A DNA stretch of 64,000 nt from Microbacterium rhizomatis (lineage in GTDB: Bacteria; Actinomycetota; Actinomycetes; Actinomycetales; Microbacteriaceae), in contig NZ_VYSA01000002.1 in NCBI RefSeq assembly GCF_008710745.1, positions 806,001-870,000 on the forward strand. The letters run 5' to 3'. The translations under genes and the position numbers were made by a program. Below the pieces are notes generated by a model. It was not told the origin of the DNA and did no database searches. It saw only the letters and a program-made list of their open reading frames with translations. Shown here piece by piece: positions 1-7,690 of the stretch (position 1 is the first letter of the stretch; each line of letters begins with the position of its first letter).

Positions 1-425
1 TCGACTACAAGGAGATCCTCAAGAAGGACCTCGAAGCCAACCCGGGTGTCGCCTCCGTGGTCGATGTGGGGGTCGACGCCGACGGGCACACGCCGTACCC
101 GAAGATCGCGATCACGGCCGCCGAGCTCGTCGCGAAGGGCGATGCCGACCGCGCGCTGCTGATCTGCGGCACGGGCCTCGGCGTCGCGATCTCGGCGAAC
201 AAGGTCGCCGGCATCCGGGCCGTCACCGCCCACGACTCGTTCTCGGTCGAGCGCTCCGTGCTCTCGAACGACGCGCAGGTGCTGACGATGGGCCAGCGCG
301 TGGTCGGCATCGAGCTCGCCCGCCGCCTCGTGCGCGAGTGGCTCACCTACCGGTTCGACCCGACCTCGGCATCCGCAGAGAAGGTCGCGGTGCTCGAGCA
401 GTACGAGACGACAGGGGCGTGCTGA
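1..425 (+). CDS. derI: RpiB/LacAB-type sugar-phosphate isomerase, probably D-erythrulose-4-phosphate isomerase (5' end missing)
   Basis: The gene runs in from the left edge; the readable part starts [11 protein letters not shown] and ends at TGA 423-425, about 140 residues. The family is clear from [15 protein letters not shown], which holds the Cys general base of RpiB-type isomerases, and from the downstream [19 protein letters not shown] stretch. RpiB enzymes interconvert ribose 5-phosphate and ribulose 5-phosphate, but the EryI/DerI subgroup acts on D-erythrulose 4-phosphate and forms D-erythrose 4-phosphate. The next genes are a TIM-type L-erythrulose-1-phosphate isomerase and apionate genes, which favours the tetrulose role. 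An L-erythrulose kinase would be expected just left of the window. A housekeeping RpiB role cannot be excluded from sequence alone. Confidence 0.75.
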   Translation, partial: DYKEILKKDLEANPGVASVVDVGVDADGHTPYPKIAITAAELVAKGDADRALLICGTGLGVAISANKVAGIRAVTAHDSFSVERSVLSNDAQVLTMGQRVVGIELARRLVREWLTYRFDPTSASAEKVAVLEQYETTGAC

Positions 426-474
426 CGATGCTCGACCCTGCCCGCGGCATCCGCTTCGTCGGAGAGTCGGCCCT

Positions 475-526
475 CGGTCGGAGGATTCGGCGCGAATCCT
501 CCGACATTCCGCGCATCCTCCGACCG
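475..526 (+). promoter_or_regulatory. Pair of mutually exclusive hairpins before the TIM-type isomerase gene
   Basis: TCGGAGGATTCG (478-489) and CGAATCCTCCGA (493-504) form a perfect 12-bp stem with a 3-nt loop. CGGTCGGAGGAT (475-486) can instead pair with ATCCTCCGACCG (515-526), which ends 5 nt before the ATG at 532. The left arm can join only one stem at a time. The second stem would put the start codon just behind a hairpin. Whether this regulates anything or is a leftover repeat is not known. Confidence 0.45.
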
Positions 527-531
527 AGCGC

Positions 532-1332
532 ATGACCGACGCGAACACCGTGACGCCCCGGCCGGTCACGATCGGGGTCAGCCTCAAGACGTACTTCGGG
601 CACGGGCAGGCGCGTGAGTGGTTCGCGGCCGTGGCCGAGAGCATCCGTTCGATGCCCGCCATCGCCGACGGCTCGGTGACGTTCTTCGTCGTGCCCACCT
701 ACCTGCAGCTGCACCTCGCGCGCGACGCGTTCGCGGGTACCCCCGTGCGCATCGGCGCCCAGGACGTGTCGCAGTATGGCCCCGGCCCCTACACGGGCGA
801 GATCTCGGCCGCCGAGCTCGCCGAGGTCGGGGTCTCGATCACCGAGATCGGCCATGCCGAGCGTCGCCGGCTGTTCGGCGAGGACTCCGCGCTCGTCGCC
901 CACAAGGCGACCGCTGCGCTCACCCACGGCATCGAGCCGCTGCTGTGCGTCGGCGAGTCGCATCGGGGAGACCCGCAGGATGCTGCGGCCGCCACGGTCG
1001 CGCAGCTCGCTGCCGATCTGCACGGCGCGCCCGCCGGACCCGTCATCGTCGCCTACGAGCCGGTGTGGGCGATCGGCGCACCCGAGCCGGCACCGGCTGA
1101 CCACATCGTCGCCGTCACGCGCGCGCTGCGCGCCGCGCTGCTCGCGGACCCCGCCCGCGCCGGCAGCGCCGTGATCTACGGCGGATCCGCCGGGCCCGGT
1201 CTGCTCGCGAGCCTCGGCGACGCCGTCGACGGACTGTTCCTCGGCCGCTTCGCGCACGACGTCACCGATCTCGCGACGGTCCTGACCGAGGCATCCGCCC
1301 TCGCCCTCTCCCGCGAGGGCTCTCTCTCATGA
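532..1332 (+). CDS. lerI: Triosephosphate-isomerase-family L-erythrulose-1-phosphate isomerase
   Basis: This 266-residue TIM-barrel protein keeps the triosephosphate isomerase catalytic set: Lys19 in SLKTYFG, His108 in EIGHAERR and Glu176 in YEPVWAIG, with the phosphate loop IYGGSAGPG near the end. A housekeeping TpiA normally lies in the gap-pgk-tpiA operon. Here the gene sits between an RpiB-type isomerase and an OiaC-like decarboxylase. That matches LerI/EryH, which converts L-erythrulose 1-phosphate to D-erythrulose 4-phosphate. With its neighbour it would carry L-erythrulose, the product of 3-oxo-isoapionate decarboxylation, to erythrose 4-phosphate and the pentose phosphate pathway. The ATG at 532 follows a hairpin and has no good Shine-Dalgarno sequence. 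Substrate assignment rests on context. Confidence 0.8.
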   Translation: MTDANTVTPRPVTIGVSLKTYFGHGQAREWFAAVAESIRSMPAIADGSVTFFVVPTYLQLHLARDAFAGTPVRIGAQDVSQYGPGPYTGEISAAELAEVGVSITEIGHAERRRLFGEDSALVAHKATAALTHGIEPLLCVGESHRGDPQDAAAATVAQLAADLHGAPAGPVIVAYEPVWAIGAPEPAPADHIVAVTRALRAALLADPARAGSAVIYGGSAGPGLLASLGDAVDGLFLGRFAHDVTDLATVLTEASALALSREGSLS

Positions 1333-1343
1333 CCCCCCTCTTT

Positions 1344-1424
1344 CTGTCCGCGAGACCGGATAGGCACCACGAGACCGAGTGCGTTCGCCCCCTTCTCGCG
1401 GCACCTATCCGGTCTCGCGGACAG
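1344..1424. repeat. Palindromic intergenic repeat, copy 1 of 3
   Basis: The two 21-nt arms (1344-1364 and 1404-1424) are perfect reverse complements and contain the core GAGACCGGATAGG. A second, imperfect stem (ACGAGA / TCTCG) lies inside. The same element recurs at 60842-60908 and 62701-62767, always outside genes. Here it lies between the lerI and oiaC genes, inside what otherwise looks like one operon. It resembles a REP/MITE-like mobile hairpin. Confidence 0.85.
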
Positions 1425-1447
1425 CGGGGACAGGGGGTGGGGGGGCC

Positions 1448-2257
1448 GTGATCGGGCTCGGCACGTATGCGTTCTTCTGGCAGCACTCCGACCGGGTCGA
1501 CGAACCGCTGTCGCTGCGCGGGGCGTTCGAAGCCACGCGCGCGCTCGAGGTCGACCTCTTCCAGATCTGCGACTTCGCACCCCTCGAGGCGATGAGCGAC
1601 ACCGCGCTGCGGGATGCCGCGGCCACCGCCCGCGACCTGAACATCACGATCGAGCTCGGCACGAAAGGCATCGAGCCCGCGAGGCTCACGCGCTTCCTCG
1701 AGCTCGCCGAGATCTTCGGCGCGCACGTCGTGCGCTCGATGCTCTACGGCCCCCACTCGCGGCCGACGCTCGCCGAGGCTGAACAGCGGCTGCGCGACGC
1801 GCTGCCCGCGTATCAGGCATCCGGCGTCACGCTCGCCCTCGAGACCTACGAACAGGTCGCGACCACCGACCTGGTCGCCCTGATCGAGGCCGTCGGCAGC
1901 GACCACCTCGGCCTCTGCCTCGACCCCGCGAACGTGGTCGCCCGCCTCGAGCTTCCGCGCGACTGCGTCGAGGCCACCGCGCCCTACGTCGCGAACGTCC
2001 ACGTCAAGGACTTCGCGTTCGCCCGACAGCCCGGCTGGGTCGGATTCACCTACGGGGGCGCACGCATGGGCGAGGGCCTGCACGACTACCCGCACCTGCT
2101 GCGCACCGTCCGGCCGCGCGAGCGCGGCGCGACCGAGCCACCGGTGAACGAGGTCGTCGAGCACTGGCTCTCGTGGCAGGGCGACGCACAGACGACGGTC
2201 CGCATCGAGCGCGACTGGACCCGCACCACACTCGACTATCTGAGGAGCACGACATGA
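1448..2257 (+). CDS. oiaC: Xylose-isomerase-fold TIM-barrel protein, probable 3-oxo-isoapionate decarboxylase
   Basis: This 269-residue protein has the fold of sugar-phosphate isomerases/epimerases. Metal-ligand-type residues are visible in LALETYE (Glu), LCLDPANV (Asp), NVHVKDF (His) and GARMGEG. In the published D-apiose pathways OiaC, a protein of this fold, decarboxylates 3-oxo-isoapionate to L-erythrulose. The next gene, apnO, makes that substrate, and the two upstream isomerases consume the product after phosphorylation. The start is taken as GTG 1448, after the palindromic repeat and a G-rich stretch. The stop overlaps the apnO start (ATGA). The fold is certain; the exact reaction is inferred from the neighbourhood. 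A generic sugar epimerase is the alternative. Confidence 0.72.
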   Translation: MIGLGTYAFFWQHSDRVDEPLSLRGAFEATRALEVDLFQICDFAPLEAMSDTALRDAAATARDLNITIELGTKGIEPARLTRFLELAEIFGAHVVRSMLYGPHSRPTLAEAEQRLRDALPAYQASGVTLALETYEQVATTDLVALIEAVGSDHLGLCLDPANVVARLELPRDCVEATAPYVANVHVKDFAFARQPGWVGFTYGGARMGEGLHDYPHLLRTVRPRERGATEPPVNEVVEHWLSWQGDAQTTVRIERDWTRTTLDYLRSTT

Positions 2258-3111
2258 CCGAGAGTACGTACAAGATCGCCGTGATCGGCGCCGGCGGCAA
2301 GATGGGGATGCGGGTGTCGAACAACCTCGACAAGACCGCGCACGAGGCGTTCTACGTGGAGAACTCCCCCGCGGGCAGAGACCGCACGATCGCCGCCGGC
2401 CGCGAGCTGACGGATGCATCGGATGCCGTCGCCGATGCCGACATCGTCGTCTTCGCCGTCCCCGACCTCGCCCTCGCGTCGGTGACCGCCGACCTCGTGC
2501 CCCAGATGAAGTCGGGCGCGATCGCCTTGACGCTCGACCCCGCCGCCGCGTACGCCGGGCTCCTGACCGATCGCGACGACGTGATCCGCGCCGTGGCGCA
2601 CCCGTGCCACCCGTCGATCTTCCTGCAGCGCACCACCCCCGAGGAGTACGCCGACACCTTCGGCGGCATCGCCGCCCCGCAGGACGCGATCGCCGCGGTC
2701 GAATCCGACGACCCGGCGAAGGCCGCGATCGTCGAGGCGACCGTCCGCGCGATCTACGCGCCCGTCATCGACGTGCACTTCGTCACGATCAAGCAGCTCG
2801 CCCAGCTCGAGCCCACGCTGGTCGAGACGGTCGCATGCATGATCGGCGCCCTGCTCAACGAGGCCCTCGACGAGGCGATCCACACGATGGGTGTGCCCGA
2901 GGCGGCGGCCCGCAGCATCCTGTACGGCCACACGCAGGTGGCGCTCGCAAACGGCCTCCGTGGCGACAATCCGTTCAGCGATGCCTGCCTGATCGCGATG
3001 GACTACGGTCGCGAGAGCATCATCAAGGACGACTGGAAGAAGATCTTCCGCGATGACGAGCTCGACAAGAACCTCGCGCGGATGCTGCACCTGGAGAGCA
3101 TCGAGCGCTGA
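2254..3111 (+). CDS. apnO: D-apionate oxidoisomerase (NAD-dependent)
   Basis: This 285-residue protein begins with a Rossmann nucleotide-binding motif (IAVIGAGGKMGMRV, residues about 8-21). It continues with a 6-phosphogluconate-dehydrogenase-like helical C-terminal domain (VIDVHFVTIKQLAQLEPTLVET onward). This architecture is that of ApnO, which oxidises D-apionate and isomerises the product to 3-oxo-isoapionate, the branch point of apiose catabolism. ATG 2254 has a GAGGAG ribosome site and overlaps the oiaC stop, so the two are translationally coupled. The C-terminal codons and stop are followed by short tandem repeats (3105-3188). Genes for the lactonase before this step and for both enzymes after it are in the window, which makes the call strong. 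Confidence 0.82.
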   Translation: MTESTYKIAVIGAGGKMGMRVSNNLDKTAHEAFYVENSPAGRDRTIAAGRELTDASDAVADADIVVFAVPDLALASVTADLVPQMKSGAIALTLDPAAAYAGLLTDRDDVIRAVAHPCHPSIFLQRTTPEEYADTFGGIAAPQDAIAAVESDDPAKAAIVEATVRAIYAPVIDVHFVTIKQLAQLEPTLVETVACMIGALLNEALDEAIHTMGVPEAAARSILYGHTQVALANGLRGDNPFSDACLIAMDYGRESIIKDDWKKIFRDDELDKNLARMLHLESIER

Positions 3112-3188
3112 GCGCTCTCGCGCTGAGCAGGTATCGGGCGCTGAGCAGGTATCGGGCGCTGAGCGCTCTCGCGCTGAGCAGGTGTTCG
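3105..3188. repeat. Short tandem repeats starting at the apnO stop codon
   Basis: The last codons and TGA of apnO are followed by near-identical units. GCGCTGAGCAGGTATCGG occurs twice in tandem (3120-3137 and 3138-3155). GCGCTGAGCGCTCTC flanks them at about 3105 and 3157, and a third variant unit begins at 3171. Every unit carries CGCTGA, a copy of the stop-codon context. Comparable repeats follow oiaX (14981-15050) and rocD (56428-56473). Confidence 0.8.
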
Positions 3189-3218
3189 GCGCCGAAGGAT
3201 CGGACACAGGAGACACGC

Positions 3219-3977
3219 ATGAGCAGACTCGAAGGAAAGACCGCCCTCGTCACCGGCGCGGGCACCGGCATCGGCTACGCCGTCGCGGCGCGGTTCGCAC
3301 GTGAGGGCGCCCGCGTCGTGATCGCCGACCGCGACGCGGAAGCAGCGAGCTCGGCGGCGGAGGCGATCGGCGACGCCGCGCGGGCGGCCGTCATGGACAT
3401 CTCGGACGAGCCGTCGGTGGAGGCGGCCTTCGGGCTGCTTGCCGCCGAAGGGTGGTCGCCCGACGTCGTGGTCGCCAACGCCGGCGTGCAACTGTTCGGG
3501 AAGGACGCGCCGGCCGCCGAACTCGACCTCGCCGTGTGGAAGCAGACCGTGGACATCAACCTCACCGGCACGTTCCTCACGATCAAGCACGCGCTGCGCG
3601 CGATGCTCACCGCCGGCGCGGGCGGTTCGATCATCCTGACCGGCAGCCCCACGGGCCTGAACGGCGAGGGCAAGGACTTCACGGCCTACAGCGCGACGAA
3701 GGCCGGTATCCACGGGCTCGCTCGCACGGTCGCGGCCGCATACGCCGATCGGAATATTCGCGTCAACACCGTCGTCCCGGCCTACACCGAGACGTCGCTC
3801 GTGACGACGATCACGTCCGACCCGGAGGCTCGCGCGGCCATCATCGGGCGCATCCCGCTCGGCCGGGCCGGTGCGCCGGAAGACGTCGAGGGCATCATGG
3901 TGTTCCTCGCCAGCGACGACGGCGCTTTCGCCACCGGCGGGCTGTTCGCCGTCGACGGCGGCATGACGACCCTGTAG
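3219..3977 (+). CDS. Short-chain dehydrogenase/reductase in the apionate operon
   Basis: This 252-residue classical SDR has the cofactor motif TGAGTGIG (residues 12-19), NAG after strand 4 (VVANAGVQ), the catalytic Ser in ILTGSPTG and the Tyr-x-x-x-Lys pair in YSATKAG. The C-terminus FAVDGGMTTL is typical of the family. The enzyme should be cytosolic and NAD(P)-dependent. Known D-apiose dehydrogenases (ApsD) are Gfo/Idh/MocA proteins, and none is visible here. An SDR just before apnL is therefore a reasonable candidate for oxidising apiose to apionolactone, but this is inference. It could equally reduce or oxidise another branched sugar. The ATG at 3219 follows the motif ACAGGAGAC at suitable spacing. 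Confidence 0.8.
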   Translation: MSRLEGKTALVTGAGTGIGYAVAARFAREGARVVIADRDAEAASSAAEAIGDAARAAVMDISDEPSVEAAFGLLAAEGWSPDVVVANAGVQLFGKDAPAAELDLAVWKQTVDINLTGTFLTIKHALRAMLTAGAGGSIILTGSPTGLNGEGKDFTAYSATKAGIHGLARTVAAAYADRNIRVNTVVPAYTETSLVTTITSDPEARAAIIGRIPLGRAGAPEDVEGIMVFLASDDGAFATGGLFAVDGGMTTL

Positions 3978-3990
3978 GGATGCGGTAGCC

Positions 3991-5733
3991 GTGCCCGCCC
4001 GTTCCGTCTGGGACTCGTCGCACTCCCCCGCCGAGGCATGGGCGAGCGGCAGCTGGTCGCTCGAGCTGCGCGACGACGAGCTCGCCGACGTCCGGTTCGA
4101 CGGGCGGCGCGTGCTGCGCAGCATCCGTGCCGTCGTCCGTGACCGGGACTGGAACACGGCGGCGTTCGCGATCGACGGCGTCTCGGCGGAAGACTCGCTG
4201 CTCGAGGTGCGCGTATCCACGACCGAGCTCGGCGCCGACATCCGCGGGGCGGTACGTGTGATCGCGCTCGGCGACACGCTCGAGGTGACCTTCGACGCGG
4301 TGTCGGCGACCGAGTTCCTCACCAACCGCACCGGCTTGGTGGTGCTGCATCCGCACCAGCTCGCCGGGTCGGCCCTCGCGGTCGTGCATGCGAACGGCGA
4401 GTCCGAACAGACCGTCTTTCCCGCGAAGATCAGCCCCCACCAGCCCGTGTTCGACATCGCCTCGCTCGCGTGGCGCGACGACGGGCTCGGCGTCGCGGTG
4501 CAGTTCGAGGGCGACGTGTTCGAGATGGAAGATCAGCGCAACTGGTCGGATGCCTCGTTCAAGACCTACAGTCGCCCGCTCGGCCTGCCCTTTCCCTACG
4601 CCCTCTCCGCCGGAGAACGCGTCCTGCAGCGGGTCACGGTATCGGTCACCGAGCAGGCGGCACCGCGAAGATCCGGCGACCCCGATCGCATCACCCTCCT
4701 GCCCGCCGGACCGTTCCCGGCGATCGGGGTCGGTGCGTCGACGGCGCCGGATCCTGCCCCTGAGTCGCTGGAGCCCTCCGGCTCGGTGCTCCTCGTCGAA
4801 CTCGATCTGCGCACCCCGACCTGGATCGCCGCCCTCGAACGCGCAGCGACAGCGGGGCTCCCCCTCGACGTGCGGGTCGTCCTGCCGGACGGCGACCCGA
4901 CGACCGTCCTGCTCGATCTGGCGTCGCGCCTGCGGGCCGCGGGCGCGATCCGCGTCGCCGCCTTCGACCCGGTACTTCATGTGACGGATGCTGCGGCCGC
5001 CGCCGCGCTCCGGCAGGCCCTCGCTCGTGCCGATGTCGAGCTCCCCATCCTCGGGGGGACGAGGTCGCACTTCACCGAACTGAACAGGGAACGCGATCGC
5101 GTGCCGGACGACGTCGACGGCATCGTCTTCGCGACCACCCCCCTCTTCCACACCGTGGGCACCGAACAGCTCGTGGAGTCGCTCGCCGTCCAGCGACTGA
5201 TCGCCCGGCAGGCGGTGGCCGGTGCCGCCGACCGCGACGTCGTCGTGGGTCCCGTGACGCTGCGCGCGCGCTTCAACAACGTCGCGACGGAGCCCGAGCT
5301 GCGCCCGACCCGGTTGGATCTGCGCGATGGCTACGGTGCCGCGTTCACGGGCGCGGCCGATCCGCGGCAGTCCGCGCCCGAACTCGCGGCCTGGACGGTG
5401 GCGAGCGCAGCGGCCCTCGCCGTCCCGGGGGTGTCGGCGCTGTACTTCTTCGAGGAATGGGGTGCCCGCGGCATCCGCTCTTCGTCGGGCGAACCGCTCC
5501 CGGTCGCACAGGCCGTGCGCGCGCTGGCCGAGCTCGAGGGCGGCGAGCTGCTGTGGGGCGACAGCCCCGACGGACTCGTGTGGGCTCTGGGCTCGCGCAA
5601 GCCCGAGGGCGACATCTTGCTCGTGGCAAACGTCGACCGCCGTGCGCGTGGCATCGCGGTGGAGATCGGCGAGGTCCGCACGACCATCGAGGTGCCGGCC
5701 CTGACGTGCGTCGCACGAGTGCTCGGCAGCTAA
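3991..5733 (+). CDS. apnL: D-apionate lactonase
   Basis: This 580-residue protein matches the three-domain ApnL family: an N-terminal beta-rich domain, a central TIM-barrel-like domain and a small C-terminal beta domain. The conserved stretch FEMEDQRNWSDASFKTY, preceded by FPAKISPHQPVFDI, is distinctive. ApnL hydrolyses D-apionolactone to D-apionate, the substrate of ApnO two genes upstream. It starts at GTG 3991, 14 nt after the SDR stop, and is the last gene of the operon. Its TAA overlaps the stop of the convergent epimerase gene by a few bases. No signal peptide is visible, so the protein is cytosolic. Length and motif together leave little doubt about the family. Confidence 0.85.
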   Translation: MPARSVWDSSHSPAEAWASGSWSLELRDDELADVRFDGRRVLRSIRAVVRDRDWNTAAFAIDGVSAEDSLLEVRVSTTELGADIRGAVRVIALGDTLEVTFDAVSATEFLTNRTGLVVLHPHQLAGSALAVVHANGESEQTVFPAKISPHQPVFDIASLAWRDDGLGVAVQFEGDVFEMEDQRNWSDASFKTYSRPLGLPFPYALSAGERVLQRVTVSVTEQAAPRRSGDPDRITLLPAGPFPAIGVGASTAPDPAPESLEPSGSVLLVELDLRTPTWIAALERAATAGLPLDVRVVLPDGDPTTVLLDLASRLRAAGAIRVAAFDPVLHVTDAAAAAALRQALARADVELPILGGTRSHFTELNRERDRVPDDVDGIVFATTPLFHTVGTEQLVESLAVQRLIARQAVAGAADRDVVVGPVTLRARFNNVATEPELRPTRLDLRDGYGAAFTGAADPRQSAPELAAWTVASAAALAVPGVSALYFFEEWGARGIRSSSGEPLPVAQAVRALAELEGGELLWGDSPDGLVWALGSRKPEGDILLVANVDRRARGIAVEIGEVRTTIEVPALTCVARVLGS

Positions 5734-6569
5734 CCTCCTGCCCGCCAGTCGTACTGCGCCGCGAAGCCGAGCTCGCGCTGGATCTTGCGGGTCGACATGA
5801 GTGATTCGAACTCGCCCAGATCATCGGCCACGGGGGTGCCCGGAAACCACCGCGCGGCCAGCTCACGCGAGGGGATCGCCGAACCGGACGTCGGAGCGGC
5901 GACGTTGTAGACGCGATAACCGGGCGCCGCCGCGGCCAGCGCGAGGGCGACGGCCGTCGCGCCGTCGCGCGCGTCGATCCACGAACCCAGCAGATCGCGG
6001 CGGTACCCGGGCTCGGCGGCACGCGCGAAGGTCGCGTACTCGTCGTCGGCGACGACGTTGGTGAACCGGAGCGCGGTGATCGAGGCATCCTCGTCCCACT
6101 GCACCATCTGCGCAGCGATCGCCTCTTCGGCGACCTTGGCGAGGCCATAGGTGTTGTTGGCGCTCGTGTACGTCTCGCTGACGGGGAGCGCCGGCGGCGC
6201 GGTCTCAAACGGGAAGCCCATCGCGGTGATGCTCGATGCCAGCACGACCGTGCGGATGCGGGCACGATGCGCCGCGAACAGCACGTTGAACGTCACTGCG
6301 ATGTTGTTCTGGAAGGTGGCCGCATCGGGAACGAGTCCGTTGACGGGGATGGCGGCGAGGTGCACCAGGGCCGTCAGCCCGGTGTGGCGCGCCGTCACCC
6401 CGAGCAGCGCGTCGAGCGTCTGCCCGTAGTCGGCGAGATCGACGCGGGTGAACCCTGCCCCGGGCGTCCCTATGACGTCAAGGCCGATGACATCGTGGCC
6501 TTCCGCGCGCAGACGCTCTACGGTGGCCCTACCGAGTTTGCCGGAACTGCCGGTGACGGCGATGGTCAT
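5730..6569 (-). CDS. NAD-dependent epimerase/dehydratase-family sugar dehydrogenase
   Basis: This 279-residue extended SDR starts ITVxGSSGKLG-style (MTIAVTGSSGKLGRATV) and carries the active-site pair in NNTYGLAKVAEE (Tyr-x-x-x-Lys), with Ser-rich VVLASSITAMG before it. Overall it resembles uronate dehydrogenases and related NAD-dependent sugar oxidases more than nucleotide-sugar epimerases: it is short and has a compact C-terminus. It converges on apnL and diverges from the SorC regulator gene, with about 100 bp between the two starts. It may oxidise a sugar lactol released from plant glycan, possibly apiose itself, given that no canonical ApsD is visible. The substrate is not known. Confidence 0.75.
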   Translation of the reverse strand: MTIAVTGSSGKLGRATVERLRAEGHDVIGLDVIGTPGAGFTRVDLADYGQTLDALLGVTARHTGLTALVHLAAIPVNGLVPDAATFQNNIAVTFNVLFAAHRARIRTVVLASSITAMGFPFETAPPALPVSETYTSANNTYGLAKVAEEAIAAQMVQWDEDASITALRFTNVVADDEYATFARAAEPGYRRDLLGSWIDARDGATAVALALAAAAPGYRVYNVAAPTSGSAIPSRELAARWFPGTPVADDLGEFESLMSTRKIQRELGFAAQYDWRAGG

Positions 6570-6666
6570 CTCTGTGTCCTCGGATATCGGTGCGGAGGTA
6601 TCGGAGCCCGTGACCGGGCGATAGGATGCATAAAGATTCTACAGTGAAACTTGTCGCAGAGAAGGG

Positions 6667-7647
6667 GTGAGGATCACGGTTACGCACTTCACCCGCCCGC
6701 TCGATGGCCAGGTGCGCCTGATGACCAAGATCGCGCGGATGTATCACGAGCGCGGCGCTCGTCAGTCAGAGATCGCCGAGGCGCTGAGTATCTCGCAGGC
6801 CAAGGTCTCGCGCCTGCTCAAGCGCGCCGAGGCGATCGGCATCGTCCGGACGACCGTGACCGTGGCACCCGGTGTGTACGCCGAGCTCGAAGAGCAGCTC
6901 GAGACGCGTTTCGGGCTCACCGAGGCCGTCGTCGTGGACGTCGGCCCTGACGCCGACGAGGCCGAGACCCTGGCGTCAATCGGTGCGGGAGCGGCAGCGT
7001 ACCTCGAGGCGACCCTCGGAGGCGGTGACCGCATCGGCGTCTCGTCGTGGAGCCAGACCGTGCTCGCGATGGTGGACAGGCTGCGCCCGTTCACCGTCCG
7101 GGGCGCGACCGAGGTCGTACAGCTTCTCGGCGGCATCGGGGCGCCCGAGGCGCAGAGCCACTCCAACCGGATCCTGGGCGAGCTTGCGCGCATGCTCGGC
7201 GCCGAGCCGGTCTACGTGCCGGCGCCCGGCGTGGTCGCCGGCCCGGAGATCCGCGACAGCCTGCTCGCCGACCCTTCGATGCAGGAGGTGACTCGCCACT
7301 GGCGCAGCCTCACGATGGCGATCATGGGCATCGGCAGCATCGAGCCCTCGAACGTGCTGGCGACCAGCGGCAACGCGTTCGCCGCCGAGGAGCGCGTCGA
7401 TCTCATCGCGGCCGGCGCCGTGGGCGACATCTGTCACCGCATCTTCCGTGCCGACGGCTCGCTCGTACGGGGAAGCCTCGACGACCGCATCATCGCGATT
7501 CCGGTCGACGACCTCCTGCACATCCCGCGACGGGTCGGGATCGCCGGCGGTCCGCGAAAGCTCGACGCGATCCACGGTGCGCTCGCCGGCGGATGGGTGA
7601 CGACTCTCATCACCGACCTGCGCACCGCCGAATCCCTCGTGGAGTGA
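6667..7647 (+). CDS. SorC/DeoR-type sugar-binding transcriptional regulator
   Basis: This protein of up to 326 residues has an N-terminal helix-turn-helix (RQSEIAEALSISQAKVSRLLKRAEAIGIV) followed by the SorC-type sugar-phosphate-binding domain (VVVDVGPDADEAETLASIGAGAAAYLE, later LLGGIGAPEAQSHSNRI). Such regulators are released from DNA by phosphorylated sugars. A tetrose phosphate or 3-oxo-isoapionate 4-phosphate would fit here. The longest start is GTG 6667, which overlaps its own purine-rich site and so is not convincing; ATG 6721 is an alternative that still keeps the helix-turn-helix. It diverges from the epimerase-like dehydrogenase gene and converges on the transporter operon across a strong hairpin. 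It is the likely local controller of the apionate genes. Confidence 0.85.
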   Translation: MRITVTHFTRPLDGQVRLMTKIARMYHERGARQSEIAEALSISQAKVSRLLKRAEAIGIVRTTVTVAPGVYAELEEQLETRFGLTEAVVVDVGPDADEAETLASIGAGAAAYLEATLGGGDRIGVSSWSQTVLAMVDRLRPFTVRGATEVVQLLGGIGAPEAQSHSNRILGELARMLGAEPVYVPAPGVVAGPEIRDSLLADPSMQEVTRHWRSLTMAIMGIGSIEPSNVLATSGNAFAAEERVDLIAAGAVGDICHRIFRADGSLVRGSLDDRIIAIPVDDLLHIPRRVGIAGGPRKLDAIHGALAGGWVTTLITDLRTAESLVE

Positions 7648-7651
7648 GATG

Positions 7652-7686
7652 CCCGCCGGGCGCGACCGGCAGGAGCGCCCGGCGGG
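7652..7686. terminator. Bidirectional terminator hairpin
   Basis: CCCGCCGGGCGC (7652-7663) pairs perfectly with GCGCCCGGCGGG (7675-7686) around an 11-nt loop, just after the SorC stop. It lies between two convergent genes, so it can end transcription from both sides. Only a weak T-rich run follows. Confidence 0.8.
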
Positions 7687-7690
7687 ACTT

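Noticed and set aside
532..1332. Housekeeping triosephosphate isomerase
   Set aside because: The catalytic residues are those of TIM, but the gene is embedded in the apionate operon next to an RpiB-type isomerase and far from glycolytic genes, which fits LerI/EryH better.
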